Below are positions 51,561-60,443 of a stretch of 64,000 nucleotides of DNA, one piece after another. How positions within the stretch are numbered: the first letter of the stretch is position 1; every line of letters starts with the position of its first letter. The notes beneath the pieces were generated by a model that ran no database searches, was not told the origin of the DNA, and was given only the letters and a program-made list of their open reading frames with translations. A program made the translations under genes and the position numbers. Source of the DNA: Nonlabens sp. MB-3u-79 (GTDB taxonomy: Bacteria; Bacteroidota; Bacteroidia; Flavobacteriales; Flavobacteriaceae); the NCBI RefSeq assembly GCF_002831625.1, contig NZ_CP025116.1, forward strand, positions 744,001 through 808,000. The letters run 5' to 3'.

Positions 51561-51580
51561 ATCTGAATTTAGAGTATAAA

Positions 51581-51613
51581 AAAAACCGTCTAAGCTCAAC
51601 TTAGACGGTTTTT
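51581..51613. terminator. Bidirectional terminator
   Basis: Fourteen-base stem AAAAACCGTCTAAG/CTTAGACGGTTTTT with a 5-base loop and A/T tails on both sides, shared by the converging membrane-protein gene and the ompH operon. Confidence 0.92.
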
Positions 51614-51634
51614 TTATGATTTTATGAGATGTTA

Positions 51635-52159
51635 TTATTTAACCCCTAACGCTGCTTTTACGTCTTGAGTAAGGTCATAACCGTCAGCCATGATGATACC
51701 TGTTCCAGTGGTTGAATCTAACACATAATCAAAACCTTTTGCACGAGCTACTTTAAAGATAGCTTCTCTTACCTGCTTGTAAAGAGGCTTTAATAGGTCA
51801 GTTCTTTTCTGACCCATAGCTTTTTGTGAGTTTTGATAATACTCTTCTAACTTCTTCTGACCTTCTGCCAGCTCTGCAAGTATCCTTTCGTTTTCTTCCT
51901 GAGTTCTTTGTGGAGCTGCTTCTTGGGCGGTCTGATATCTAGTCTTCAATTCTTTATCCATTGCGGTCAACTTAGTTTCATAAGTTTTTGCAAGGTTTCT
52001 CAACAACTTGTCAGCAGCGATAGCACTGGGCATAGACTCTACTAACTCTTGAGAAGCTACGTGACATAACTTTGTAGGTTGTGCATCTTGTGCCTGACCT
52101 AGTTGGACACCTGCAAAGATGAATGCGATTACTACTATTAGGGTTTTTACTTGTTTCAT
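51635..52159 (-). CDS. OmpH/Skp-family periplasmic chaperone
   Basis: A 174-residue exported chaperone from the ATG at 52159 (MKQVKTLIVVIAFIFAGVQLGQAQ); a start at 52180 would add residues before the signal peptide. Coiled-coil tentacle in the middle (about 45-125) and the C-terminal ARAKGFDYVLDSTTGTGIIMADGYDLT, the family end pattern. Binds unfolded outer-membrane proteins in the periplasm for BamA. Last gene of uppS-bamA-ompH-ompH. Confidence 0.93.
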   Translation of the reverse strand: MKQVKTLIVVIAFIFAGVQLGQAQDAQPTKLCHVASQELVESMPSAIAADKLLRNLAKTYETKLTAMDKELKTRYQTAQEAAPQRTQEENERILAELAEGQKKLEEYYQNSQKAMGQKRTDLLKPLYKQVREAIFKVARAKGFDYVLDSTTGTGIIMADGYDLTQDVKAALGVK

Positions 52160-52230
52160 TTGTATATTAATTGTTATCAATTTTTTTAAATGTCGTGTTT
52201 AATCGACTGCAAATATAAGGAGTTCCTATA

Positions 52231-53106
52231 TTATTCACCATCAGGTGTGGTTTTCTTATTGTTTTCTGCTTTTTTAGCTTCTGCTTCTGCTTTTCTTTTT
52301 GCTACTGCGGCAGCTCTAACCTCAATAGTACTATCTCTCTTACGCTGGCGTTCTTCCAACATTTTATCTCTACGCTCTTTATATTCAGCAGCCTTTGCAG
52401 CCCTTGTGGAGTCCCGTATCCTTTTTTGTTCATTGCGTTCTGCATTGCGATCAGTAATGGCTTGTTGCATTTCCTCTTTCTTGTCTTCTCTAACCTGCTC
52501 TTTTTCTTCCTTCTGCTCTGCTTCTTCTACAGATAAGTAGGGCTCAACTTTATCCTCTTGTTTCTGATCTGCCTCTCTTTTCTTACCAGCTCTTCCTATT
52601 GCTCTTAAAATTTGATCACTTATATCATGACGCTCTGCGCTGTATAACATAGCCACTTCTGAGCTATCTACTATATAATCGTATTTTCTTTGACTTCCTA
52701 TTTTTTGAATTTCATTAAAAACTTGATCCTGTACTGGCTGTATTAATTGTTGTTTTTGCAACAAAAAGTCACCTTGTGCTCCAAATCTTTTTTGCTGATA
52801 CTCAGCAAGTTCTTGTTCTTTTAGGGCTATATCTTCTTCTTTTTCTTCAATAAGCTCTTTGGTGAGTAGTACTTTCTCATTTTGAAGAGTGGCTTTCATT
52901 TGAGAAATTTCATTTGACATTTTATCAATCTCTCCTTTCCACTTTTGCATTTTTTGCTCCAGTTGTTTTGATGCCTCTTGATACTCTGGCACACTTTCTA
53001 GGATGTACTCCATATCTATGTAGCCCACTCTTACTCCCCTTTGCGCTTTCGCGAAAGCGAAACTAAAAAAGGCCGCTATACCGATAATTAAAATCTTATT
53101 TTTCAT
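52231..53106 (-). CDS. OmpH/Skp-family chaperone with long charged C-terminal tail
   Basis: A 291-residue protein from the ATG at 53106, with signal peptide ending AFAKA before Q22; those residues are encoded by the dispersed palindrome. The Skp-like domain covers about residues 22-180 (YIDMEYILESVPEYQEA to RKYDYIVDSSEVAMLYS). Unlike ordinary Skp (about 160-175 residues), about 110 further residues follow, almost entirely charged helix with repeated RDST words. Probably a periplasmic chaperone with an extended coiled coil; the tail's role is unknown. Confidence 0.9.
   Translation of the reverse strand: MKNKILIIGIAAFFSFAFAKAQRGVRVGYIDMEYILESVPEYQEASKQLEQKMQKWKGEIDKMSNEISQMKATLQNEKVLLTKELIEEKEEDIALKEQELAEYQQKRFGAQGDFLLQKQQLIQPVQDQVFNEIQKIGSQRKYDYIVDSSEVAMLYSAERHDISDQILRAIGRAGKKREADQKQEDKVEPYLSVEEAEQKEEKEQVREDKKEEMQQAITDRNAERNEQKRIRDSTRAAKAAEYKERRDKMLEERQRKRDSTIEVRAAAVAKRKAEAEAKKAENNKKTTPDGE
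53045..53058. repeat. Dispersed palindrome in ompH signal peptide (frame AFAKA)
   Basis: Exact core GCTTTCGCGAAAGC, providing the A-K-A signal-peptidase site of the long OmpH protein. Confidence 0.95.
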
Positions 53107-53140
53107 AAGCTTATTGTTTAGAGAAATAATCATGCCATAC

Positions 53141-55720
53141 TTAAAATTGTTGACCAATTATAAAGTGAACGTTCCAACCACTAGGATCATTGCTTACTGC
53201 ATTAGGAACGCTGTCAAATCCATAAGCAAAATCTACTCCTAAAAGACCGAATGCAGGCATAAATATACGTAATCCTACTCCGGCAGATCTTTGTACATCA
53301 AATGGATTATAACTTCTAAAGCGGTCATAAGAACCTGCAGCCTCTGCAAAACTAAGTACATAAATAGAAGCGGCTTGCTCTAAAGATATCGGGTAACGCA
53401 GCTCCATGGAAAACTTATTGTAAACCGTGTCCCCGTCTGCACTGTTGGTAAGCGCACTGTTATCATATCCACGCATTCTAATGATATCTCTACCATCTAA
53501 TGAAAATGCCCCTAGTCCATCACCACCAACAAAAAATCTTTCAAATGGGACCAGGCCACGTTCATTGTTATAGGCTCCTAAGAAACCAAACTCTGTCTTG
53601 GTCTGTAAAATTAATTTTTCATAAAGTTGTGTGTACCAAGTCCCTTCAAATTTAATCTTATAATATTCTAAGAATTTAAATTTTTCTTGATCTATCTTAC
53701 CTCGATCTGCTATGCCGTTGGTTTGAAATTCTGGGTTGTCCTCTAGGTTAGCATAATCTACTCCATTCCAAACAGAATAAGGAAGTGTCATCTTTGCCGT
53801 AAGTGAAAAGGAAGAGCCATAAGTAGGGAAAATAGGATTCACACCTACGTTATTACGACTTAATCCCAATGTATAAGCTAGGTTATTAGAAAACCCGTTA
53901 GGGAAATTAAATAAATTGGTTTGGTAATTCTTCAAGTTATAATGTTGAAAAGATATCGCTTGAGAGAATTGAAAATATTGATCTGGCCATTCCAGTCTTT
54001 TTGCAATACCTACTGTCCCTCCAGTAATTAAGAAACGTTGATCTCTATCTACTTCTCTAAAATTTTGTTGGTTCACACGATATTGCTCACTATGTGAAAA
54101 GGAGACATTAAAGGATACTGGCTTTTTACCACCTAACCATGGCTCGGTAAAGTTAAGACTGTAGGTTCTAAAAATAATACTGGCTTGGGCTCTTACAGCA
54201 AGTGTCTGACCATCTCCCATAGGAACTGGCTGGTAGGCTTTTCCCTTAAATAAATTCCTTAAGGAGAAGTTATTGAATTTCAACCCTAAGGTACCTACAA
54301 ATCCACCACCACCATAACCACCTTGTAACTCTATTTGGCTAGCGCCTGCTTCAACAAGTTCATAGTCTACATCTACCGTTCCTTCTTCTTGGTTCACATT
54401 AGTCAATTGTGGATTGATCTTCTGTGCATCAAAGAAACCCAATTGACCTACTTCTCTAATGGAGTTGATGATCTTCTGACGGGAATATTTTTCTCCTGGA
54501 GAAGTCCTGATTGCTCTATAAATAACGTGATCGTTAGTCCTTGTATTACCACTTACGCTAATGTTATTGAAGTAAGCTTCTTTACCTTCTACAATTCTAA
54601 TCTCAAAATCTATAGTATCATTTTGAACACGAGTTTCTACTGCGTTTACACTCGAAAAAAGGTACCCACTATTTTGATATAAGTTAGTCAAATCCTCAGA
54701 ATCTGGATCTTCTGGATTGCTTATTCGTTCATCAAAGGCAACACCATTATAGACATCTCCTTTTTCAATTTTAAGCAATCGCTTTAATTGTTCATCGGTG
54801 TATACGGTATTCCCGATAAACTTGATATCACCAAAGTAATACTTGTTTCCTTCCTCTACACCTATATTAAGGGCTATGGTTTTTTCGTTCTTCTTTATTA
54901 ATGTATCAGAAAGAACACGGGCGTCGCGATAACCGTTCTCTTTGTATTTATCGACAACAGAGAGCAAATCTTCTTGAAAATCTTCTTCTACGTATTTAGA
55001 TCTTTTAAAGACCCTTAAAAAGAACTTCTTCTTAGTGTTAGACATAGCACCTCTTAGCTCCTTATCCTTAAGTTGCTCATTTCCATCAAATGTGATACTA
55101 GAAATTTTTACCTTATTACCTCTGTTAATATCGATTTTCATGTTCACGATATTACTCCCAGCGGTGTCTTCTACCGTGCGGGTTTTCACCTTAGCGTCTG
55201 CATAAAGGAATCCTTTTTTACGGTACTTATCTTCTATAAAGGATCTCGTGGTGGTCACTAAGTTTTCTGTTGCTTTTCTACCTTTAGTAAGTTTTAACTC
55301 ATTTTTGAGGTCTTTGATCTGACCTTTACGCAATCCTTCTATGGTAACATCATTAAGGTTAGGCACCTCAATAATATTAATTTCTAGATTGATCGTATCG
55401 ATAATGTCGTCATCTGGATCACCAATAATATCTGTTGCAAAAATTCTAATGTCGCTGAATAATTTCAGGTCCCACATTTTTTTCACCACTTGACTTAAAC
55501 GTTCTCCAGGAACATATACTTCTTCTCCTTTACGCAATCCTGTAAAAGCGATAACCGTATTTTCGTTATACGTCTGGCTTCCTGCCACCGTAATCTCACC
55601 TATTTTATATTTGGTGGCATCACCTATGGCAAGGTCACCTCTCTTTTCCTGAGCGTATGTTACCGTACTTAAAAATAAGCAGGTTACCAATAGTAGCGAT
55701 TTTGCTAACTTTTTAATCAT
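53141..55720 (-). CDS. bamA: Outer-membrane protein assembly factor BamA
   Basis: An 859-residue Omp85 protein that inserts barrels into the outer membrane. Started at the ATG at 55720 (MIKKLAKSLLLVTCLFLSTVTYAQ) for a proper signal peptide; the longer frame would overlap uppS. POTRA repeats occupy about residues 30-450, and the barrel with the conserved RMRGYDN-type lid motif (here IIRMRGYDNSAL) follows, ending in FIIGQQF with terminal phenylalanine. Placement with uppS and two Skp genes is the classic Bacteroidota envelope cluster. Confidence 0.97.
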   Translation of the reverse strand: MIKKLAKSLLLVTCLFLSTVTYAQEKRGDLAIGDATKYKIGEITVAGSQTYNENTVIAFTGLRKGEEVYVPGERLSQVVKKMWDLKLFSDIRIFATDIIGDPDDDIIDTINLEINIIEVPNLNDVTIEGLRKGQIKDLKNELKLTKGRKATENLVTTTRSFIEDKYRKKGFLYADAKVKTRTVEDTAGSNIVNMKIDINRGNKVKISSITFDGNEQLKDKELRGAMSNTKKKFFLRVFKRSKYVEEDFQEDLLSVVDKYKENGYRDARVLSDTLIKKNEKTIALNIGVEEGNKYYFGDIKFIGNTVYTDEQLKRLLKIEKGDVYNGVAFDERISNPEDPDSEDLTNLYQNSGYLFSSVNAVETRVQNDTIDFEIRIVEGKEAYFNNISVSGNTRTNDHVIYRAIRTSPGEKYSRQKIINSIREVGQLGFFDAQKINPQLTNVNQEEGTVDVDYELVEAGASQIELQGGYGGGGFVGTLGLKFNNFSLRNLFKGKAYQPVPMGDGQTLAVRAQASIIFRTYSLNFTEPWLGGKKPVSFNVSFSHSEQYRVNQQNFREVDRDQRFLITGGTVGIAKRLEWPDQYFQFSQAISFQHYNLKNYQTNLFNFPNGFSNNLAYTLGLSRNNVGVNPIFPTYGSSFSLTAKMTLPYSVWNGVDYANLEDNPEFQTNGIADRGKIDQEKFKFLEYYKIKFEGTWYTQLYEKLILQTKTEFGFLGAYNNERGLVPFERFFVGGDGLGAFSLDGRDIIRMRGYDNSALTNSADGDTVYNKFSMELRYPISLEQAASIYVLSFAEAAGSYDRFRSYNPFDVQRSAGVGLRIFMPAFGLLGVDFAYGFDSVPNAVSNDPSGWNVHFIIGQQF

Positions 55721-55721
55721 T

Positions 55722-56456
55722 CTATAATTGTTCACTTGTTTTACCAAACCTTCTTTCTCTATCTTGATAATTATGTATAGCTTCTACCAGATGTTCTTTT
55801 CTGAAATCTGGCCAAAGCACTTCTGTAAAATATAATTCTGCATAAGCGATTTGCCATAAAAGGAAATTACTTATTCTTTGTTCTCCACTGGTACGTATCA
55901 ACAAATCTACATCTGGCATATAGCTCGTATATAAATGTTTATTGATGACATCAGTATCAATCTGTTCTATTTTTAATGTACCATCCTTTACTTGACTGGC
56001 CACATTTTTAATCACTGTAATCAACTCTTCTCGCGAACCATAACTCAAGGCCAGAGTTAAATTCATCCTGTTGTTATTCTTAGTAGCTTCAATTACTTCT
56101 GCTAGTTCTCTTTGAGCTGTTTTAGGTAAAAGCTCTAATACTCCCACGGCCTTAAGAGAGATGTTATTCTTTTGTAAGGTGGAAAGTTCCTTTTTAAGGC
56201 TAGAAACCAGCAACCTCATCAAGGTATCTATTTCTAACTTGGGTCTTTTCCAGTTTTCTGTGCTAAAAGCATATAAAGTCAAATGCTCTACACCTAACTC
56301 TGCACAGGTCTCTACGGTCTGACGTACTGCTTTAGCACCTTTTTCATGACCGCGCACTCTCATCAGACCCTGTTTTTTAGCCCATCTACCGTTACCATCC
56401 ATGATAACTGCAATGTGCTTAGGGATTCTGGTATGATCAAGTAGTTCTTGTGCCAT
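55722..56456 (-). CDS. uppS: Isoprenyl transferase (undecaprenyl diphosphate synthase)
   Basis: Makes undecaprenyl diphosphate, carrier for peptidoglycan and O-antigen units. The 244-residue protein has catalytic D20 in AVIMDGNGRWAKKQGL, the YAFSTENWKRP motif and the final RTSGEQRISNFLLWQIAYAEL block. It starts 2 bases after the DUF6089 gene and ends 1 base before the bamA start, in one operon. Confidence 0.97.
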   Translation of the reverse strand: MAQELLDHTRIPKHIAVIMDGNGRWAKKQGLMRVRGHEKGAKAVRQTVETCAELGVEHLTLYAFSTENWKRPKLEIDTLMRLLVSSLKKELSTLQKNNISLKAVGVLELLPKTAQRELAEVIEATKNNNRMNLTLALSYGSREELITVIKNVASQVKDGTLKIEQIDTDVINKHLYTSYMPDVDLLIRTSGEQRISNFLLWQIAYAELYFTEVLWPDFRKEHLVEAIHNYQDRERRFGKTSEQL

Positions 56457-56458
56457 TT

Positions 56459-57145
56459 TTAAAAGTTACAATAACAAGGTTTACGACCGAAAGCATAAGT
56501 AAGAGTCACTCCACTAAATACGTACCAGTCATTATTATTTACATTACCAAATCTTAAACTATCAAAATCTTTACTTCTCACTGGGTTGCTTCCATCTAAA
56601 TTATCCGAAAAAGTATATCTAGCGCCTATCTCTGCAGCGAGTATCAATTTAGGGGTAATATTTGTCTTTACTCCAAAAATTATAGGGATCGCAATATCTG
56701 TAGTTTCACCGTATGCTTCCAACTGATTTGTGTTATTTAGTGCAAACAAGTCATAATGAAATGCGGTAAGTCCTGTATATAAATAAGGAACGATCTGTGG
56801 TCTACCAGAATACAACTCCCATTCCCAGAAGGTGTATTCTACTCCTATACTGGCTTCTATCATGGAGTAATTGTATTTTAAACCTCTTAGATCTCTAGAG
56901 AGATCGTCACTATCATTATCATCACCTACCATATTTGCAGAAATCACACTAGCTCTAAAACTATGTCTAGGACTGCGATTCCACTTAAAAATGCCGCCAA
57001 TGGCAACATCTGTAAACTGAATGTATTGTGTACTTCCTACATCCCCTATTACATTTGAGGTACCTGCAAAAATACCGGCCTCATAGGTTTGCGCTTTCGC
57101 GAAAGCGAGACTAAAAAAGACAATAAACGTAAATAGTAACCGCAT
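56459..57145 (-). CDS. DUF6089-family outer-membrane protein
   Basis: A 228-residue beta-barrel-like protein with signal peptide MRLLFTFIVFFSLAFAKA and cleavage before Q19; AFAKA is encoded by the dispersed palindrome. The mature sequence (EAGIFAGTSNVIGDVGST, ASIGVEYTFWEWE, LTYAFGRKPCYCNF) matches the DUF6089 pattern typically found next to uppS in Bacteroidota. Function unknown; position suggests an envelope role. A TATATTTG box lies upstream at 57163-57170. Confidence 0.85.
   Translation of the reverse strand: MRLLFTFIVFFSLAFAKAQTYEAGIFAGTSNVIGDVGSTQYIQFTDVAIGGIFKWNRSPRHSFRASVISANMVGDDNDSDDLSRDLRGLKYNYSMIEASIGVEYTFWEWELYSGRPQIVPYLYTGLTAFHYDLFALNNTNQLEAYGETTDIAIPIIFGVKTNITPKLILAAEIGARYTFSDNLDGSNPVRSKDFDSLRFGNVNNNDWYVFSGVTLTYAFGRKPCYCNF
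57093..57106. repeat. Dispersed palindrome in DUF6089 signal peptide (frame AFAKA)
   Basis: Exact core GCTTTCGCGAAAGC, again at the signal-peptidase site. Confidence 0.95.
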
Positions 57146-57162
57146 GGAATTTTTAAAACGTG

Positions 57163-57170
57163 CAAATATA
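57163..57170 (-). promoter_or_regulatory. Candidate -7 box of the envelope operon
   Basis: Minus strand TATATTTG, 17 bases before the DUF6089 start, matches TAnnTTTG; -33 is not clear. Confidence 0.5.
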
Positions 57171-57247
57171 ACAATTCTCTTTACCCAGCATGATGTTTGC
57201 GTGCTCGATTGTAGAATAAGAAAACAAGGAATGATTGATTTTATTGT

Positions 57248-58123
57248 TTAATTGCGTTTATCTTCTCCCCAAAGCAGTTTTTCTCGTAGAGTTTTGATAA
57301 AACTCTGACCTTTTAACTCGATGAGATCAATGGTGAAATCTGCTTTTTTAAGTGTGAGAACGGTTTCATTAGGAAAAGAAGCTATGCGGTTGTCTAAGGA
57401 GGTAAGAAACTCTTCTTCTCTACCGCTCACTTTTATAATAATCTCTGTGTGATCTGGAATTACTAAAGGCCTCGCATTAAGGTTGTGTGGAGCAATAGGT
57501 GTAATTACAAAAGCGTCTGTATCTCTCGATATAACTGGTCCACCGCAACTAAGACTGTATCCTGTAGAACCTGTAGGTGTGGAAACAATTAATCCGTCTG
57601 CCCAATAAACGGTTAATAACTCGTTATTGAGTTTGGTCTCAATTTGCATCATACTGGTCGTATTCATGCGACTAACCGTTACCTCGTTAAGTGCAAAGTT
57701 GTGTGGCGCTGCATGATTTTCTTCATGGTCTGACACCAAAGTGATCAACGTACGTTTACTCAAGGTATAGGACCCGTTACTTAAAGCCTCTACCGCCTCC
57801 ACAAGCTGATCTTTATGCAATGTCGCTAGGAAACCCAGTCTGCCCGTGTTGATTCCTATTACTGGAATACCAACATTGCCTATATAAGCAACAGCTCTTA
57901 AAATAGTACCGTCCCCTCCTATACTTATCAATATATCATAGGAGTTATCTAGTTGATCAAAGGACTGCTGTTTTAAAGCTATATTATTTTGCTTTAAAAG
58001 ATTGTGAAAATTAGATTCGACAAGTACTTCAGAGTTTTTAAGCTCTAACAGAGTAATTAACTCTTTACAAGTATTGATCGTATCATCGTGTAGATAACGA
58101 CCGTATATAGCAACTTTTTTCAT
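57248..58123 (-). CDS. nadK: NAD kinase
   Basis: Phosphorylates NAD to NADP. The 291-residue protein has the GGDGT motif (69-73), the NE-containing FALNEVTVSR and the TPTGSTGYSLS loop. It begins directly after the CBS gene (adjacent bases), so both are one unit; the uppS operon follows across about 100 bases. Confidence 0.97.
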   Translation of the reverse strand: MKKVAIYGRYLHDDTINTCKELITLLELKNSEVLVESNFHNLLKQNNIALKQQSFDQLDNSYDILISIGGDGTILRAVAYIGNVGIPVIGINTGRLGFLATLHKDQLVEAVEALSNGSYTLSKRTLITLVSDHEENHAAPHNFALNEVTVSRMNTTSMMQIETKLNNELLTVYWADGLIVSTPTGSTGYSLSCGGPVISRDTDAFVITPIAPHNLNARPLVIPDHTEIIIKVSGREEEFLTSLDNRIASFPNETVLTLKKADFTIDLIELKGQSFIKTLREKLLWGEDKRN

Positions 58124-58789
58124 TTACATGTTCAAATATTTGTTCAAATAATCTGATCGTTCTTTTAAAGTATCTAAGTAAGAGTCTTCTTCTGCTGCGC
58201 TTACTATCTCATAATTATACCTTCTAAAGGTTTGAAGAACAGCATTTAGATTTTGCGCACTCAATTTTAAAGTAATCTCAGATAAATGATCCTTATAAGC
58301 ACTCACAAAACATCCATAGATCTTTGAATCATTAGACTCGACTATTTGCGCAACCTCACTAAAACTATAATCAGTAGAGCCTTTTTGTAAAACGACAACA
58401 GCACCAGGCTCATTCATAAAAGGGGCGTCGTTAAACAACTCCATAATGTCCTTAAGTTCATAGTAACCTAAATACTCGTTATTCTTACCTAAGACCGGCA
58501 TGATATTCGATTGATTTTGAGCAAATACTGCCAAAATATCTAGCCAGTGTGTATCTTCTTTTACATGAAATACGGTGAAAGAATACTTCACCACCTCAAG
58601 GGTTTGACCAGATTCAAAACAATGAGCATCATTTTCAGAAAGACATCCTAAATAAGCCCCCTTTTCTAAAATAGGAAGATGAGAATAGGTAAGTTGAGAA
58701 AATATTTCTTGTGCTTTACACATCTGAGATTTTATGTCTAAAGGCTCTACATCATTAATGATATATTGATGGATATTCATTGAAATCAA
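58124..58789 (-). CDS. CBS-domain protein
   Basis: A 221-residue protein with two CBS motifs in the first 135 residues (YSHLPILEKGAYLGCLSENDA and IMPVLGKNNEYLGYYELKDI), which usually bind adenosine nucleotides, and a C-terminal part of about 80 residues that looks ACT-like (AVVVLQKGSTDYSFSEVAQIVE). AcuB-like layout. It sits directly in front of nadK, suggesting nucleotide-dependent regulation, which is inference. Confidence 0.88.
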   Translation of the reverse strand: MISMNIHQYIINDVEPLDIKSQMCKAQEIFSQLTYSHLPILEKGAYLGCLSENDAHCFESGQTLEVVKYSFTVFHVKEDTHWLDILAVFAQNQSNIMPVLGKNNEYLGYYELKDIMELFNDAPFMNEPGAVVVLQKGSTDYSFSEVAQIVESNDSKIYGCFVSAYKDHLSEITLKLSAQNLNAVLQTFRRYNYEIVSAAEEDSYLDTLKERSDYLNKYLNM

Positions 58790-58841
58790 GTTTATTGCAA
58801 ATTAATCAATTCTTCACTTATGCGTCTGACAGAATCCGTTG

Positions 58842-58849
58842 TATTTTTG
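58842..58849 (+). promoter_or_regulatory. Candidate pdxJ -7 box
   Basis: TATTTTTG matches TAnnTTTG, 15 bases before the pdxJ ATG at 58865, supporting that start over the earlier in-frame ATG at 58820. Confidence 0.5.
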
Positions 58850-58864
58850 AAAATAAAAGCAACT

Positions 58865-59578
58865 ATGGCAATTTTAAGTGTAAATGTCAATAAAATAGCA
58901 ACATTACGTAATTCTAGAGGTGCTGATGTGCCTAATTTAATAAAGGTAGCTATTGATCTAGAACGTTTTGGTGCGCAAGGAATAACCATTCACCCTAGAC
59001 CAGATGAACGTCATATTAGATATCAAGACGCTAGAGATCTTAAAAAAGTGGTGCAAACTGAACTGAATATAGAAGGTAACCCTATTGATAGTTTTATCAA
59101 GTTAGTAAATGAAGTTCAACCTGCGCAAGTAACTCTAGTTCCTGATGGACCAGACGCACTTACTTCTAACGCGGGATGGGACACCATTAAACACCTAGAT
59201 TTTCTTACAAAAATGGTCAAGCATTTTAAAGACCGAGGAATACGCACCAGTATCTTTGTGGATCCTGTTATCGAGATGATAGAAGGAGCGGCACGCACTG
59301 GAGTTGATCGTATTGAACTCTATACCGAAGATTTTGCAAGAATGTACCCTCAGGACAAAAACAAAGCAATTGCTCCCTACCTAATAGCAGCAACTAAAGC
59401 TACTGAATTGGGACTGGGAATTAACGCTGGTCATGATCTCTCTCTAGAAAATATTAAATTTTTTAAGGAACAAATTCCAGATTTAGTGGAGGTTTCTATA
59501 GGTCATGCTTTGATATCAGAAAGTCTTTACCTAGGCCTTGAAAATGTGGTCAACATGTATAAAGCAAAACTCGCATAA
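58865..59578 (+). CDS. pdxJ: Pyridoxine 5'-phosphate synthase
   Basis: Final ring-closing enzyme of vitamin B6 synthesis (DXP-dependent route). A 237-residue TIM barrel from the ATG at 58865 (MAILSVNVNKIATLRNSRG). Conserved features include ITIHPRPDERHIRY, QVTLVPD, TSIFVDP, RIELYTE and INAGHDLS, then VSIGHALI. Its stop overlaps the next gene start by one base. Confidence 0.96.
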   Translation: MAILSVNVNKIATLRNSRGADVPNLIKVAIDLERFGAQGITIHPRPDERHIRYQDARDLKKVVQTELNIEGNPIDSFIKLVNEVQPAQVTLVPDGPDALTSNAGWDTIKHLDFLTKMVKHFKDRGIRTSIFVDPVIEMIEGAARTGVDRIELYTEDFARMYPQDKNKAIAPYLIAATKATELGLGINAGHDLSLENIKFFKEQIPDLVEVSIGHALISESLYLGLENVVNMYKAKLA

Positions 59579-60339
59579 TGCTACATTCTATAATTTTAGG
59601 AGAAGGACAGCCTTTTTTAATTCTACATGGGTTTTTAGGAATGGCAGACAATTGGAAGACACTTGGTGCTAAATGGAGTGAAAACGGGTATCAAGTTCAT
59701 TTGATTGACCAGCGCAATCACGGTCGCAGCTTGCACAGCGATACATTTAGTTACGAGATCATGGCTCAAGACATCAAAGAGTACTGTGACGCGCATCAAC
59801 TTCAAAACATCATACTTCTAGGTCATAGTATGGGCGGTAAAGTAGCGATGAAATTTGCTTCCCTTTATGAGTCTTATCTCAATAAACTCATCATTGCAGA
59901 CATTGCTCCTAAAGAATATGCTCCCCACCATAGCGATATCATCAACGGCCTGAGAAGTATAGATTTTGACATCGTCAAGTCTCGCAATGAGGCCGATGAA
60001 ATGTTAGGGAAAGTGATTCCTGATTTTGGTACGCGCCAGTTTTTACTGAAAAGTCTCTATCGAGTTGATAAAAATCGATACGGGTGGCGTTTTAATCTAA
60101 AAGTTCTAGGCGCAGCACAAGATAAAGTTGGTATTCAAGAACCTATTGTTAATCCCATAAATACGCCCACTTTATTTATACGAGGTGGAAAGTCTGGATA
60201 TATTTTAGATAGTGATATGATGCTTATAGAGCACGCTTTCGCGAAAGCGGAATTAAAAACAATAAAAGGAGCAGGACACTGGCTTCATGCCGAGAAACCT
60301 CAAGAATTCTACTCTTTTGTTGAGAATTTCGTAATATAA
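59578..60339 (+). CDS. Alpha/beta-fold hydrolase
   Basis: A 253-residue cytoplasmic hydrolase, YbfF-like: oxyanion motif HGFLGMADNW, DQRNHGRS, nucleophile elbow GHSMGG and the final histidine in GAGHWLHAEKP. Substrate is probably a short-chain ester or acyl-CoA. The dispersed palindrome is read as AFAKA at residues 220-224, before the final strand. Coupled by one-base overlap to pdxJ. Confidence 0.92.
   Translation: MLHSIILGEGQPFLILHGFLGMADNWKTLGAKWSENGYQVHLIDQRNHGRSLHSDTFSYEIMAQDIKEYCDAHQLQNIILLGHSMGGKVAMKFASLYESYLNKLIIADIAPKEYAPHHSDIINGLRSIDFDIVKSRNEADEMLGKVIPDFGTRQFLLKSLYRVDKNRYGWRFNLKVLGAAQDKVGIQEPIVNPINTPTLFIRGGKSGYILDSDMMLIEHAFAKAELKTIKGAGHWLHAEKPQEFYSFVENFVI
60235..60248. repeat. Dispersed palindrome inside the hydrolase gene (frame AFAKA)
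   Basis: Exact core GCTTTCGCGAAAGC read as residues 220-224. Confidence 0.95.
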
Positions 60340-60375
60340 CTTTTACTATGCTTGCACAATAATAAACGAAAACGC

Positions 60376-60405
60376 TTGCGTAATATCAATTTAATATTAA
60401 ATTTG
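60376..60405 (+). promoter_or_regulatory. Promoter of the FadL-SGNH pair
   Basis: TTG at 60376-60378 and TAAATTTG at 60398-60405 are separated by exactly 19 bases, the Bacteroidota sigma-ABfr spacing; start codon 38 bases further on. Confidence 0.75.
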
Positions 60406-60443
60406 ACACATACAAAATTAACTTACCTTACAAACCTTTGATT

